A DNA stretch of 64,000 nucleotides from Periconia sp. R9002 (taxonomy: Eukaryota; Ascomycota; Dothideomycetes; Pleosporales; Periconiaceae): contig JAMAHW010000001.1 of NCBI GenBank assembly GCA_023627715.1, forward strand, positions 620,001 to 684,000, in the 5' to 3' direction. The translations under genes and the position numbers were made by a program. Position 1 is the stretch's first letter; each line of letters starts with the position of its first letter. Under the pieces are notes generated by a model. The model was not told the DNA's origin and did not search any database. It saw nothing but the letters and a program-made list of their open reading frames with translations. Shown one piece after another: positions 1 to 12,039 of the stretch.

Positions 1-1260
1 TTGGGCTTGAGGAACAGCATGTTGAACCTGACTGTACGGAGGTTGCCCTTGGTATTGCTGTGAATGAAATGCCGATTGCTGCTGTGGTAGAGGAGCAGCT
101 TGCTGATACCGTCCTGTACGTTGTTGGTTTTCTGGAGAGATTGGACTGACAGGACTTCTGAGCTGCTCATGTGACTGAATAGGGTTTCCTTGGGAATGAG
201 CATGTGGTCTCATATGATTTGGAGCTGGTGTTGCAGGGCCCGGGCCATGACTTGGTTGGGGATGACCTGAGTGCTGGCTGGGCGCAGGGCCATGTTGTTG
301 CCAGTGATTATTTTGGGTATATCCATTGTTTTGCGGTTGTTGAGGATGTTGGTGGTACTGGTGTTGGGAAGGCTGTTGTGGAGGTAGGGGAGGCGGCCGT
401 GAATATCTATCCTGTTTCTGCTGCGGGCTCGGCCTGGCTTGCTCATATGGTTTAGGTGGTTTCGGAGGAGGGGGCGGTGCTTGACCCGAGGGCCCTGGCG
501 CAGGAGACGCTATAGGAGGAGTTTGTATAGGCTTCTGCCATTCCGTCGGAGGAGGAGGCACAGGTGGAGGAGCTGGCGCATTCTGATGCTGCGGCTGTTG
601 TTGTCTCGACCGCACAGGCGGTTCTTTTGCGAACACACCTCGTAGCACGGCAAGGAAATCAAACAAAGTGCTCTTCTATTCTATGTGTCAGCACCAAGGC
701 TTACCAAAAGCAAAAGCGCCTGGTCTGGAAGCGCGCATATTGACTTACGTCCCAGTACTTCCCCCACTGTGCCAGGTACGGGTGGTACACTCTGCCATCT
801 CCACTGACATGTTGCCCTGGCCTGACTAGCATGTCTTGCGAAGGTGTTACATATACAATCGGCGATTCTCGGGGGTAGTTGTGCGGCACCCATATCACGA
901 TCGGAAATCCATAGACCTGTTCGCGAAAAGTGACAGGCACAGTGCCTCCGATGCGCAGGAGCAGCGCCGAAGCTCCATTCTCGTAGGCTGGTATGGTAAG
1001 CGCATGATTTACCTACATATCGGCAGGTATAGCGAAATTGGCGTTGCCGCAGAGGCAAAACGTACTATAGACTTCTGTCCGTGGGGAGAGTGAAGGGTAG
1101 TTGGAGAGGGTTTCGGCGACGTCGTGGTACGTTCGATTTACATCTGCATACTCCTAAGCAGTTGTTAGCTCTTTGCGTCATAAAAGAATCGTTTGAATTG
1201 CCTTACACTAGGGAGTACGCTGTACAGCCAGTTGAGCACCTTTTCTGGCACACCGGCCAT
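1..1260 (-). CDS. VPS23: ESCRT-I subunit Vps23/Tsg101, 5' part (runs off the window)
   Basis: Ubiquitin-binding subunit of ESCRT-I, which sorts ubiquitinated cargo into multivesicular endosomes. The start is ATG at 1260 (MAGVPEKVLNWLYSVLPS), followed by an intron opening at 1206. Exon 2 starts at 1153. A further intron ends just before the conserved YENGASALLL segment, and another ends at 676; the last visible exon runs from 675 to base 1. The N-terminal UEV domain is clear: FPIVIWVPHNYP, a YVTP segment, and GRVYHPYLAQW where a catalytic E2 would carry its cysteine, so it binds but does not conjugate ubiquitin. It is followed by DFLAVLRGVFAKEPPV and then a long Pro/Gln-rich linker, typical of the family. 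The coiled-coil and steadiness box lie beyond the window edge. Exon joins were inferred by eye from conservation. Confidence 0.9.
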
Positions 1261-1632
1261 GGTGCATGTGAGGTTCAAGATGGCGCGGGGGAGCTCCGAC
1301 CGGGATTCGACACTTGGACGTGTTGTACATCACATCATGGCACCTTGGCACAGACACAGGCAACTGCCGTCGTTAATCAGGCACTCAATCTCGCCGTCAA
1401 ATATCATACAGCACGAACCATATTCACAGGGAGCACTGAATTGAAAGGTGCAACGACAGTATAATTGTATGCCCCGCGATTGAATGCGCGTGAGAGCTAG
1501 ATTAAATTGTATACAGCGAATGTTAATCGTGATCATATGAATGAACGCCGTCCCCCAAAAGCACGGATATCTCGATATGCCTCAAGGCAAATGTATAATA
1601 CAGTATGAAACAGATTTTTATGTCAGACAGAT

Positions 1633-3424
1633 TTAATGCTGACTCCACTCAATCGATTTGAGATCGATTCCTTCTTGCACCATTTCCCAAAGGGGACTTG
1701 CCTCGCGCAATCTCTCTACGCGATCTTTGACGACGTTGAGAACATAATCAATCTCAGCCTCGGTAGTGAATCGACCAATACCAAATCTGATACTGCTGTG
1801 AGCACTCTCATCGCTGCTGCCTAGCGCCCGGAGCACATAGCTTGGCTCGAGGGATGCAGACGTGCAGGCACTGCCGGATGAAAGGGCAATCTTGTTCAAG
1901 CCCATCAAGAGTGATTCTCCTTCAACGTATGCAAATGAAACATTCACACAACCGGGGTAGTGTTTCTCCCGGCTACCGTTCAGTGTTGTATGTTCCATAG
2001 ATAGCAAGCCTTCGAGGAGACGGTTTGAAAGTTTGGTAATGCGTTGAGAGTCATACTACGCAGGATCAGTATAAGTCCATCATTGATAATGCGTATTAAA
2101 AGTAGGGAAAGGTGTCCAAATTCTCATAACCCCTGCACATTTGTCAACATGGCGCGTAGGCGACCGAAGCCACCAAACACTCTGAAAGCCATGCATGTAT
2201 AGTGCTAATAATCATCGGACTTCAACTTGAAGCAGGAAAGAAATAATCAAACATACCTTCATCTCTTCCTGGCAGATCCGTGCCGCCTCGCCTATTCCAA
2301 CGGCAAGGAAAGGTGCCAGAGTACCACTTCGCAGACCACGCTCCTGACCGCCACCGCTAATGATGGGATCAAGCCTGACTCGTGGTCGCCGTCGGACATA
2401 GCATGCTCCAATTCCTTTCGGACCGTAAATCTTGTGACCAGAAATGGACATTAAATCAACGTTCATCTTGTTCACGTCGATAGGAATCTTGCCCACAGCC
2501 TGTGCAGCATCAGTGTGGAAATATATCTTCTTTGATCGACAAAGTTTGCCAATCTCTTCTACAGGTTGCACAACGCCAATCTCGTTATTGACTGTCATGA
2601 TACTGACGATGGCAGTCTCAGGCCTGATGGCCGCCTCGAGCTCTTCCATGTTGACGAGACCATCCGCCTGTACCGGAAGGTAAGTCACTTGGTAGCCTTC
2701 ATCTTGCAAGTGTCGACAGCTATCCAGCACGCACTTGTGCTCAGTCTGGCATGTGATGATGTGATTCTTCTTCCCTGACCGCCTGAAAAAGCGTGCCACG
2801 CCCTTGATACTCATGTTGTTACTCTCGGTAGCACCACTTGTGAAGATGATCTCCTTGGGATCGGCACCAATGAGGTTTGCAAGGTTCTCGCGCGCCTGCT
2901 CTACAGCTTTCTCGACCTCCCAGCCGTAGGCATGGGTTCGCGAGTGAGGGTTACCGTATAGACCGGTCATATATGGAAGCATAGCGTCGACTACGCGCGG
3001 GTCCATGGGTGTTGTCGCCTGCATATCCAAGTAAATGGGACGTGTACCTTGATCCATGATGGTTGCTTGCTTCAAAATGCCTGTAGAAGCGTTAGCCAAA
3101 TTAACAAGACGACCGAGGAAATGGGAGAAAAGATTTACCTGCCGTAGGACTCATCATCACATCAGCATCCATACCTGTTGCCGGCATAGTCGCATCCTCA
3201 GGCCTCGTGCCAGTCTGATTCAAAAAAGACCGGTGATCGGCCTTGATGGTCGAGTCCAAGTTGACGGTGGCGTTTGACGGCTTCGTCTCGGAGACGTAGT
3301 GCCGTCGGCCAATGGCATCGTTGAGGACAGGACGAGAAGCGAGGCGCGAGAAGGCAGATGATGGGTAACGACGAGAGGCAATGCGGAGGGCCTGCCTCAC
3401 GACTGTAGGTGCAATATTAGACAT
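1633..3424 (-). CDS. NFS1: Mitochondrial cysteine desulfurase Nfs1
   Basis: PLP enzyme that removes sulfur from cysteine for iron-sulfur cluster assembly and tRNA thiolation. Three exons are read: 3424-3139, 3080-2257 and 2055-1633, all GT-AG, giving 510 residues. The first ~95 residues are rich in Arg/Ser/Ala and look like a mitochondrial presequence plus linker. The class V aminotransferase fold follows: [26 protein letters not shown], the TSGATESNN phosphate-binding loop, HTDAAQ, and the PLP lysine in [10 protein letters not shown] (about K312). The mobile active-site loop is [15 protein letters not shown] (about C434). The C-terminus ends in SIEWSQH, close to the usual Nfs1 end. Intron 2 is long for this window (201 bp). 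It shares a 574-bp divergent intergenic region with RVS167. Confidence 0.96.
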
Positions 3425-3998
3425 GGCGGAGGATGATGAGGGATGAGAGTGGAGGGTGAAGGGAAGGTGTGGTGGGATACCCCAAGCTAAGAAGCTTTCA
3501 TATGGTCCAAGCTACGCGAAAAAGCGGGATTAGGTAATCAAAAGGGGACGACAGGAGCGATACCTCCGACCATCGTCCGACAGCAGATGGAGCTGCGAAT
3601 ACGGGCACTCGGATGAGCCGGGATCTCAATTCATGCCCGCCGACTCTTCCCTCTCCCGTTCAGAAATTCGAAGCGGGCCGCCTTGCAAGGCCTGCATCTA
3701 ATTTATTCCTTGTGTTGCCAGAGTCAAGCTCTCTACAGACGGTCAAGGCGTTATCCTGTTTTTGCGCTAGCTCGTGCCACAACCCACTCAGCCACTTCAT
3801 CAGTCGTCATAGAGCCAGACGTTCAAAGAAGCCGAGCAGCCGCCAAAAGCAGCCTGCGCGCCAACCCAAACCCAACCCACTTTTTGCTGTCCCTTTCCCC
3901 TCTGCTACGCTGCGTCCCAGGCATCAGGAATATCCCTCCTGCACCTCCAAAGAAATCCAAATTACCCAAACTTACAAGACTGCTCATACCCCTCACCC
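3425..3998. promoter_or_regulatory. Divergent intergenic promoter region NFS1 / RVS167
   Basis: These 574 bp lie between the start codons of two genes transcribed away from each other, so they must hold both promoters and 5' leaders. I see no clear TATA box. The RVS167 side is pyrimidine/C-rich (CCC-AAA-CCC stretches near 3860-3960), usual for fungal leaders. Factor-binding sites could not be assigned by eye. Confidence 0.5.
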
Positions 3999-5574
3999 AT
4001 GAGCTGGAAAGGCCTCACCAAAAGCGTCGCGCGGGTATGCCCATAATCCCCCGAGTGGGACCAAACAGTCCACTAACACCTCTCAGACGCCGCAAACTTT
4101 CAAGCAGCGCTTCAATATCGTACGTTTACCTCTGCGTATTCGCATACCATATCCCCCGTCTTCGCGCCCCCCAATCCCTGTATCTGGCGGGGCCACCAGC
4201 TGATGGGAGTCTTGTGCTAGGGCGAGATCACCAAAGACCCAATCTATATCGATGCTGAACGGCGCTTTCAAGAGCTGGAGAAGGAAACAAAAAGACTCCA
4301 TGAAGAATCTAAGAAGTAGGCTTCCATCGGAATCATATGTTCGGCAATATGTGCTCACGCGGTTTTAGGTACTTCCAAGCCATAAATGGTCCGTCTAGCC
4401 ACGCCCACCATTTTGCTTGATTTGCTGACTTTCCCAAAGGCATGCTCACTCACCAGATCGAATTCTCAAAAGCCATTGCCGAAATCTACAAGCCGATTTC
4501 TGGGCGAATGTCAGATCCCGACTCATTCCTGGACGAGGGGAACCAAGCAGGCATACAAGCATGTGAAGAGTACGAAGGCATTGTCAAAGAACTGCAAGAG
4601 ACGCTGAAACCGGAACTTGAGATGATTGAAACACGCGTCATCAAACCGGCCGACGAACTCCTCGAGATCATCAAAGCAGTGCGGAAGGTCGCAGTGAAAC
4701 GCGACCACAAGCAACTCGATTATGACCGACGCCGCATCGCCTACAAAAAGCTCGAGGAAAAGAAGGAGAAGACGCTGAAGGATGAAAAAGCCATGTACAA
4801 GGCTGAGGCCGAAGTAGAGCAGGCTACGCAGGATTACAATTACTTCAACGATTTGCTCAAGGATGAGCTACCGAAGCTCTTCCGGTTGGAGCGTGAATTC
4901 ATCCGGCCTCTCTTCCAGTCCTTTTACTACATGCAACTCAATGTTTTCTACACATTGCATGATCGCATGCAAAACATCGACATTGGCTATTTCGAACTCA
5001 CTTTCGACATCGAAGCCGCATACGAGAAGAAGCGAGGAGATATACAGGCGCAGGTGGAGGCCATCTCCATAACCAAATTCAAAACCACCGGAGGCGCGCG
5101 CCCTGGCCAATCCAAATACGGCAGTAAAGCAGCAGAAGCAAAAGCGTCGTCTGCAGCAGCACGACGAACGAGTACAAGCACGGACGCACCGCCTCCACCC
5201 TATAGCCCAGGCCCAGCAGCGCTTACGTCACCGACCGCAGCGTCAGCGACATCGTGGGGCTCCGTCGCAAAAGCCAAGGGTGCAGCACCACCGCCCCCAA
5301 AGCCAAAACCCTCTAGACTAAGTGGTGTGCCTGCGGTGGAGCATGTTACGGCGCTTTACGACTACGAGGCGCAAGCCGAAGGAGACCTTTCGTTTATAGC
5401 CGGCGACGTAATAGAAATCGTTACACGCACACAAAACGAAAACGAATGGTGGACAGGGAAGGTACGAGGGAAACAGGGACAATTCCCAGGTATGTTGATC
5501 ACACGGTTCGCCCCCTCAGCGTATAAGTTACTGACGGCGCTCGCGAAGGTAATTATGTGAAGCTGAACACATAG
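3999..5574 (+). CDS. RVS167: BAR-SH3 amphiphysin-like protein Rvs167
   Basis: Membrane-curving protein of endocytic vesicle scission that acts with actin patches. Six exons were resolved: 3999-4034, 4087-4119, 4221-4315, 4369-4388 (only 20 nt), 4440-5489 and 5549-5574, total 419 residues. The start is [12 protein letters not shown], the family's conserved N-terminus. Residues ~1-240 form the BAR domain ([39 protein letters not shown], then Lys/Glu-rich helices). A Pro/Ala/Ser linker (~255-345) carries [12 protein letters not shown], a likely SH3 ligand. The C-terminal SH3 domain has [21 protein letters not shown] and, across the last intron, [10 protein letters not shown]. Without the tiny last exon the SH3 fold would be incomplete; reading through the intron gives a different, stop-terminated tail. 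Confidence 0.95.
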
Positions 5575-6993
5575 GACGCACGTAGAACGAACGAGCATTA
5601 GACACAGTTTTTGCCTTTGGATGCCGCATGCAGTACTAATCACTTTATTTGCATCATTATTAGCGGGGAGAGGGTCTTTTCTTCATTCTACTATCCATAC
5701 CAAGCCTCCCATTCGATGCCGTCCTTGTGGATTCGCAAGTTTCGAAGGCTTACTTATGTAGTCTCATGTTCATCTCTACTTTTTTTGTGTAAATTCATCA
5801 ATTGACCATATTCTGAGCCACATGATACGATAACACCTGTCGCGCCTACTTCACGTCTGTGTAACGTTGCCTGTATAGATAGGTGCATGGCTACCTATAT
5901 ACATAGCTGTGTATGTACGTATGTACCTATCGCCTTCCTCAGACCCGAGAGCTACAGTACATTAGGCATTACCCCACGCTTGTGACGTATCTGCATGGAT
6001 CTCTATGCGAAATGCGGAAACCGAGTACGACGAGGGAACTAAATAGTAAGCTCTCATCGGGTTATGTAAGCTTCATCCTTCCTTTCCTTGGCTTGAACAT
6101 ATTCTCACCACCCCTTTGCTTAGTAAAGGGTGGTCATGAACCGGACGTTTCCATCGATGAGTAAGAAATGCACTTTCGTCACGTCCATGCTACAGGCAAT
6201 TAATCAGTCATGTTTTTAGAATCAGAAGAAGAGCGACAAGTAGGTTAATTTCTTTTCTTTTTCTAACTATGTATCCATCCTGTATCTATGTATGGATACG
6301 TATTTTACTACATTTTCAGGTGAACGAGAACAGAGTCTGCATACACATACAACACGATCCACGTCATAGAAGGCGTATTCTCTGCTCAACGACAGAATGC
6401 CGACTTTTCGTATTTGTTTGTTTGCTTTTGTTAGTTATCAATTGATTTTCTAGGGAGTTGAACGGTGACAATCCTTCACTTATGAAGCTCAGCTCTTAAC
6501 TGTGCTTACGGGGAAAAATTGAACTGCTAGTGAAAAGATTGTTATTGTTTTGTATCGACTTCGTACCCTCTTATTTCTTGCACTGAAAACCTGCTTCGTG
6601 AATACCAAGTGGATTGGAAGGTCACACCATCATCTCCCCTTCCGTGTTCCCCCTGACGACTTAACCACAGTCTTTGCGTGCTGTGTTCACATACACCACG
6701 TGGATAACCTTCCATCCTCATTCACTTTCTGCTCACCCTAGCCTAAAGCTCACTTTGAATCTGGAAAAAGAATTACGATTAAATTCCAGAACCGGAAAAA
6801 TGTGTGTTTTTTATTGATTATTAGTTATTAAGGTTAAGAGTCCCACCACGCATTTTTTAGCCCTAATTTTCAGCCCGACTCGTGCGAATGAAAAGCAACA
6901 CCTAACCACCAACATGGCATGACACTTCGTTAAAGCATTCACCAGCCCCGTCTCAAAGAAAAGAAAAAACACACGTCAATACTATGAATTTTT
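5575..6993. other. Gene-free interval between convergent genes
   Basis: About 1.4 kb, AT-richer than the flanking genes, between the 3' ends of RVS167 and the deacetylase gene. Only short unconserved frames occur. There is a cluster of TATGTA/TACCTA-like words near 5890-5935 and a T-rich run near 6810-6840, and the rest is presumably 3' UTR and spacer. No RNA gene or transposon ends were recognised. Confidence 0.6.
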
Positions 6994-9396
6994 TTACAGG
7001 GGTGGGGCATTAGGGTCCATCATGCACTGATCCACCCTCATGAGCTGCTTCCCGGTAGCCTTCGCCTTTTGGATGAACTGGCGGAGGTACGACACGGTGC
7101 TAGGGTAAAGGTAGTGCAACACAACGAGGTTACCACCCTTGTCGACATCGCGCTGGAAGGCGGTGAGCTGCTGCTCGGGGGTGTCGGTCTCGGCCCAGAG
7201 CCAGTCCTCGACGTCGACGCTCCACATGGTGATGGTGGGCTTAGCGCCGAGGGTCTGCGCGAGACGCTGGCGCATACGAGCACCCTCAGTGCCGAAGGGA
7301 GGGCGGAAGTAGTTGGTGTGGAGGCCGTTGAGCTGCTTGTCGACCGCCTTGATGTCCTCGTTGTACTCCCAGTCGATGGAGCTGTAGTCGGGGAGACCTT
7401 CCATCTTGGGGTGCGTGTACGAGTGGAGCGCGACTTGGTGGCCCTGGGACTGCATCTCGCGGTAGACGTTGGTCAGATTGGTCGAAGGGTCGAGGAGAGG
7501 CGCGCCGACGGTGAAGAAGGTCACTTTGATGTTTTCTTCCCTGACGATCTTCATGACTTCCTGCGCGTACTCTGGGGATCCGTCGTCGATGGCGAAGGCG
7601 AAACTGTTAGGGCGCTTGCATGCGAAAACGAGGTCTCCGGTCTCCAGTTTGTTGGGGATGATGGTGCCCTGAGCAACAGAAGGAACAATTTCGATGACGG
7701 AAAGCGTGACAGGGTCAGCCTTGTAGAAACCCTTCAGGGCAAAACCAATGGCACGGCTAAGCTCAATCTTGAAGTGAGACATGGGGATGTAGATGTGCCC
7801 ATTGTTGGCGTAGCGGCTAGCCTCTATGGAATCCCAAGTTTCGGGGTAAGGGGCAATCTGGTCGTTGCATTGGCTGTTGTGTTGCTGGAGAGCGACAGTG
7901 AAAGCGGTGCTGCCCGAGTATGCGATGTGAAGGTATGAGTCCTTGTACTTGGTCATGTCTGTGCACGATCCAGAGATCTGAGAGTAGAAAGAATAGTCGG
8001 CATCATCAGACTTGATGGTAAGCTTGCCGCCACTGTAGGTCGTGGTCATGCCTTCATCTGCACCGTGCCAGAAGCCGAGCGCATTGCTGTCTTTGTTGGC
8101 AAATTTGTCGACTACGAGGGTAGGCTGAGAACCGGCGGGGGCAGCGACAGTGGAAGAAGGACCGGCAGGAGGAGCGCTGGTTGTAACAATGTACTCGCCA
8201 GTCGAACCACAGTAGAAAGCCATAGGACCAAAAGACATGTTGGTGCTGAATCCCGAGAAGAGAATGGTGGTAAGCTTGGCGGGGTCCAGGTTGGGGAACT
8301 TGGAGAAGGGGATCGTGTAGAGCTTCTCAGTGCCATCAAAAGTCCAACCAAGGTCTTTAGATGTCACGGTCACGGCAACGGCGGCTCCTGCGTCACAGCT
8401 GGCCGAGGAGTCGAGCTCGACGCTTAGCGAACTTCCAGCTGGCGCCTTGATACGCAGAGAGATGCCATTGTAACCGCTCTTTTTCGCGTCGGTGCAGCCA
8501 AGCTGGGAGTAGAAGTACGACCCAGCATCCTTGCGGTTGATAGTAACGCGATTCTTTGCAGGCTGACCGACCACAAGGGATTGCATAGAGGCATCGTCGG
8601 AAGATGGCAACATCATGGCATTGTAGTAGAGGAAAGTCAAGCGCGACTGAGAGGTCCAGTCATCAATGAGGAGAGGCGCGCAAGTTCCGGTGGCAGTAGG
8701 CGCAGCCGATGTGATCATGGTGGTGGGCGTGCCGCTAGTGGTAGCTTCCTTGGAGACGGAGAGGGTTGATGAAGGTCCAGAGCTTGGTGAAGCAGCACCT
8801 CCGCAGCCGAATTGGACTTTGCTTAGTTCCCACGCATTATTGGAGTTGGAGAAACCAGCCCAAACGAAACCGGTGATGGCGTTGGCGTTGGCGTTGGCAC
8901 CAGAGAAGGAGCTCAGGGGGATGGTGATGGTTTGGGCGTTTCCGGTCAATCCCGTGATAGGAGCGTAGAATGACTGATATCCAGATGCTCCACAAGAAGA
9001 TTGGGTTTGAATCTCGAGTGAGGCAGAGCCGCCGGCAGGACCCTTGATGGTGAACTGGACGGAACCATAACCAGTCGTGGTAGCAGTCTGGCATGGGAAA
9101 GTCTCGTAGAAGTAGGATTCACCGTTCGATTTCGGCTTGAACGACAGAACTCCGTTTTTGGCGGAGATTGATGACATAGTAGCATCATCTGGAGAAATTA
9201 GCCAGCAAACTTTGGTCGGAAGGGATCTATTCTGCTTACCGCTGGTCCACTGTCCAAGAGTGTTGGTGTTGCTGGACCATTTGGAGAAGTCGTCAATGGT
9301 AAGTGCAGAACTGCAGGTGGCGGCTGCTGCTTTTCCTGGGCTGCTGGCAGTGAGGGCGGCGGTGAAGCCCACCAGCCTATCAAAAAAGTGGCGCAT
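6994..9396 (-). CDS. Secreted polysaccharide (chitin-type) deacetylase with three N-terminal beta-sandwich modules
   Basis: Predicted extracellular carbohydrate esterase 4 enzyme removing N- or O-acetyl groups from chitin or another polysaccharide. The N-terminus (MRHFFDRLVGFTAAL..AAAAT) resembles a signal peptide. Three tandem modules of ~150-180 residues follow, each opening with a like motif (LTIDDFSKW, LLIDDWTSQ, LVVDKFANKDSNALGFW), probably galactose-binding-like beta-sandwiches, separated by Ser/Thr/Pro linkers. The C-terminal NodB domain has all CE4 motifs: AIDDGSPEY (metal and base Asp pair), HSYTHP (metal His), RPPFG, SVDVEDW and VVLHY. A stop-free 51-bp interval, 9239-9189, has GT-AG ends. 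Removing it restores alignment of module 1 with module 3 (LGQWTSDDAT), so I infer an intron and a 783-residue product. The first exon could also be preceded by an unseen 5' exon. Confidence 0.88.
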   Translation of the reverse strand: MRHFFDRLVGFTAALTASSPGKAAAATCSSALTIDDFSKWSSNTNTLGQWTSGKQNRSLPTKVCWLISPDDATMSSISAKNGVLSFKPKSNGESYFYETFPCQTATTTGYGSVQFTIKGPAGGSASLEIQTQSSCGASGYQSFYAPITGLTGNAQTITIPLSSFSGANANANAITGFVWAGFSNSNNAWELSKVQFGCGGAASPSSGPSSTLSVSKEATTSGTPTTMITSAAPTATGTCAPLLIDDWTSQSRLTFLYYNAMMLPSSDDASMQSLVVGQPAKNRVTINRKDAGSYFYSQLGCTDAKKSGYNGISLRIKAPAGSSLSVELDSSASCDAGAAVAVTVTSKDLGWTFDGTEKLYTIPFSKFPNLDPAKLTTILFSGFSTNMSFGPMAFYCGSTGEYIVTTSAPPAGPSSTVAAPAGSQPTLVVDKFANKDSNALGFWHGADEGMTTTYSGGKLTIKSDDADYSFYSQISGSCTDMTKYKDSYLHIAYSGSTAFTVALQQHNSQCNDQIAPYPETWDSIEASRYANNGHIYIPMSHFKIELSRAIGFALKGFYKADPVTLSVIEIVPSVAQGTIIPNKLETGDLVFACKRPNSFAFAIDDGSPEYAQEVMKIVREENIKVTFFTVGAPLLDPSTNLTNVYREMQSQGHQVALHSYTHPKMEGLPDYSSIDWEYNEDIKAVDKQLNGLHTNYFRPPFGTEGARMRQRLAQTLGAKPTITMWSVDVEDWLWAETDTPEQQLTAFQRDVDKGGNLVVLHYLYPSTVSYLRQFIQKAKATGKQLMRVDQCMMDPNAPPL

Positions 9397-11025
9397 AATG
9401 AATTAATTGTATGTAGTAACGAGAGACACAAGCAAGAAAAGCGAATGTACGGAAGCAACAAAAACTTCCAGGAGTTGCCCTTTCCGGCCGTTGGGGTGGT
9501 GGGGGAACTGGCGACGGACACGAAGACTCGTGAAGCCTCAAAAAGAAGGAAACGGGAGCATCTAATATATTCAGCTCCCTAGGAGAGCAAAACAATATCC
9601 ATGTTTGCATATTAGTGGAGAACTTCTATTTCGGGGGGAAGCGTAGACTGGGCATGGCACGATTCATTGAGCGAAGGGCTCGTTTAGGCTATGTATGTGG
9701 CGGAGACAACGCAGATAGGTAGAGGAGAAAAGCGGGAGCGAGCCCCCTGGACAGGATATCCATCTTGGCGGGTAATGGGGAGAGGGGACTAGGGTGCGCA
9801 TGGCATATGCCATAGATGCGAGGTTGTGGAACAACTGGCATGATCATTCGGGCTTTGGAACGAAGACTCATGACCACACCACTCCCGTAAAGATGCAAAG
9901 TCAGAATCAGGGCTGCACTCTAGAGGTCGACGAAATGACTTTGCAAGACGTGCAGCTACCAAAAGTTCGATTAGTTACCGTAATAATATCACCTAGGGCA
10001 TAGCGTATTGTTTTCTCTTCTAGTCTACCGAGTGGTGGGTCACCCTTTCCGGCTAACAGCCGATGGATGGGCCGCATGGGAGTCGCTCATATGATATGGA
10101 TCGATAACTGCAGGAAAAAATCAATACGCAGTGCATATGAATCGCGACCACAACAGCATCATCTCCAACTATTTTGGTTGACGGTCAATACGTTTGATTG
10201 GCTGATTGGCTGATGGGATCAAGGCCGTCGAGCGCCTCTCTTTTGCTCCGGCGCAGATCAGTGAGTTAATCCAAACCTCACCCCGCCCATGCAGTCCAGA
10301 TGTTGAATTCAGATCAAGCACCATTACCCTTCACCCCCCCTTCATCTCCTCCATTTGTCTTGTTCGTGTCTTGTCTTCCATGGCAGCGGGGGCCATCACT
10401 CTACCTACCGGTAGTCCCTCGGTGCGCGCAAATCCATCTTCCTCTGCCAAGTAACCTAATAGACTAGCAGTTTCACGTCGTCGCTTTCAGAAACCGACCG
10501 CGGCATGGCTCTACATTGTTCCGATGCAAACCACGCAAAAACGTAATTTCCAGATACGGCTGGCCTTGCGCTATCATGATGCTACAACTGCTAGCATACC
10601 ACCTTCAAGACACTAACACCTCCTCTCGTGGTTGGCAATATCTTTTGATCCACATCACTTGATCCGCAGCAAAGAAACTGTGTGAAACATTGCTTACTTC
10701 TTAGCTAATTAGCGACGTCCTTGCCGTATCCATAATCAAACATCTAACATTCTGTTCAACAAGCTGATAAATTGCCTACGTCCAAGTATTCAATGATCGT
10801 ATTGCTGCATACTGAATAGAAAAGCCCCACGCTAGTTCAATAATCCAGATGACAAAGCGTTCGATGACAAATGTGGAGTGTATGCTGTCATTCATTCACT
10901 CCGCCCCGCTCTTTTATCAACTTCAAGGTGCAACAGTTCGGATCTCCAAACTCCAATTCACCACCTCCCACAAGCCATCATTCCGAAAGCAAATATAATC
11001 AAAACAATCACTGTTACCAAATAAA
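9397..11025. other. Gene-free divergent intergenic region (1.6 kb)
   Basis: It lies between the start of the deacetylase gene (leftward) and the DUF427 gene (rightward). Only short frames without recognisable features are present. CT/CA-rich leader-like sequence is seen near 10270-10390 and 10890-10990. The length suits a regulated secreted-enzyme promoter, but no site can be named. Confidence 0.5.
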
Positions 11026-12039
11026 ATGGCCAAGGTCGAAGAGTCAGCATGTCCCCGTTTTCCCAAGCATTTCCAAAATGATATCAACATGATAGTACCA
11101 AGTCTCTAACCAAGAACCACAATCCCAGTCTCGTGAAATTAGCGCAAAGGCTCTCAGCCGAGGGACTCCACAAATACGAGCAGACACCAAGACGCATCCG
11201 AGGCTTGCTGAACGGTAAATACATCTTCGACACCATCTCAGCTTTCCAGGTCTGGGAACATCGCTTTTATCCACAGTAATTACATGCCCCCCTTGTTTCT
11301 TCCCTACCACACATCAATTCTTTCCCGCAAACACCCCTTGCGGCAATCCCCCATACCCTAGATACCCCTTCCCATAGGAAAAAAATCACTTCCATTCCAT
11401 ACCTATCAATACTAAAATTTGAAAAGATACTACATTCCCGTCTCCTCCTTGGCCTCTTCGGCCAAACTCTCCCAGTCCACCCCAGTAGAAGGCACAAACA
11501 ACACCATCCACCTCGCAACCCTCACCACCACCAACACTTCCCCCAACAGCTCTGCCCCTCACGTCCTCATCTTCAACACCCCTCACCTCCCCGAGCAACT
11601 TGTCAAGATCCCTGCCCCATCTATCGACCAGTGGTTCGAAGAAGACACTCCCATCTACTCCTCGCACCCCAAAGACCCTTACAAGCGCATCGACATCCTC
11701 CCCTCCTCGCGCCGCATCACCATCTCCCTCAATGGCGTCGTCCTAGCTGACGCGCCTAACCCCGTTCTCCTGCTAGAGACTGGCCTGCGCGTGCGGTACT
11801 ACCTGCCGCCGACGAGCGTCAATTGGGAGGTGCTGAGGAAGAGCGATACTAAGACATTCTGTCCGTATAAAGGTATGGCTGAGTATTATCATGTCGAGTT
11901 GGAAGATGGGAAGGTCGAACGGGATGTGGTTTGGTATTATCGGTTCCCCACGCTGGAGAGTGCTGGCATCAGGGATTTGGTTTGTTTCTATGATGAGAAG
12001 GTTGACGTGAAGGTCGAAGGGGTTGGGGAGGGTAAGTGA
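11026..12039 (+). CDS. DUF427 domain protein
   Basis: Protein of the DUF427 (PF04248-type) family. Biochemical function is not established. The well-supported part is two exons. One reads LVKLAQRLSAEGLHKYEQ then PRRIRGLLNGKYIFDT and VWEHRFYPQ, up to 11275. The next, after a 151-bp intron, starts at 11427 with YYIPVSS and runs to the stop at 12039. The family hallmark CPYKGMAEYYHV is present (cysteine plus KG). The C-terminus is typical (DVVWYYRFPTLESAGIRDLVCFYDEKVDV). The 5' end is not resolved. The frame is open back to about 11080 without an ATG, so a small first exon must exist; the start given is the ATG at 11026 (MAKVEE), which would need a further intron to join in frame. Confidence 0.75.

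Noticed and set aside
7069..7938. 289-codon frame on the plus strand inside the deacetylase gene
   Set aside because: It is antisense to a well-supported coding region; GC-rich third positions create such frames.
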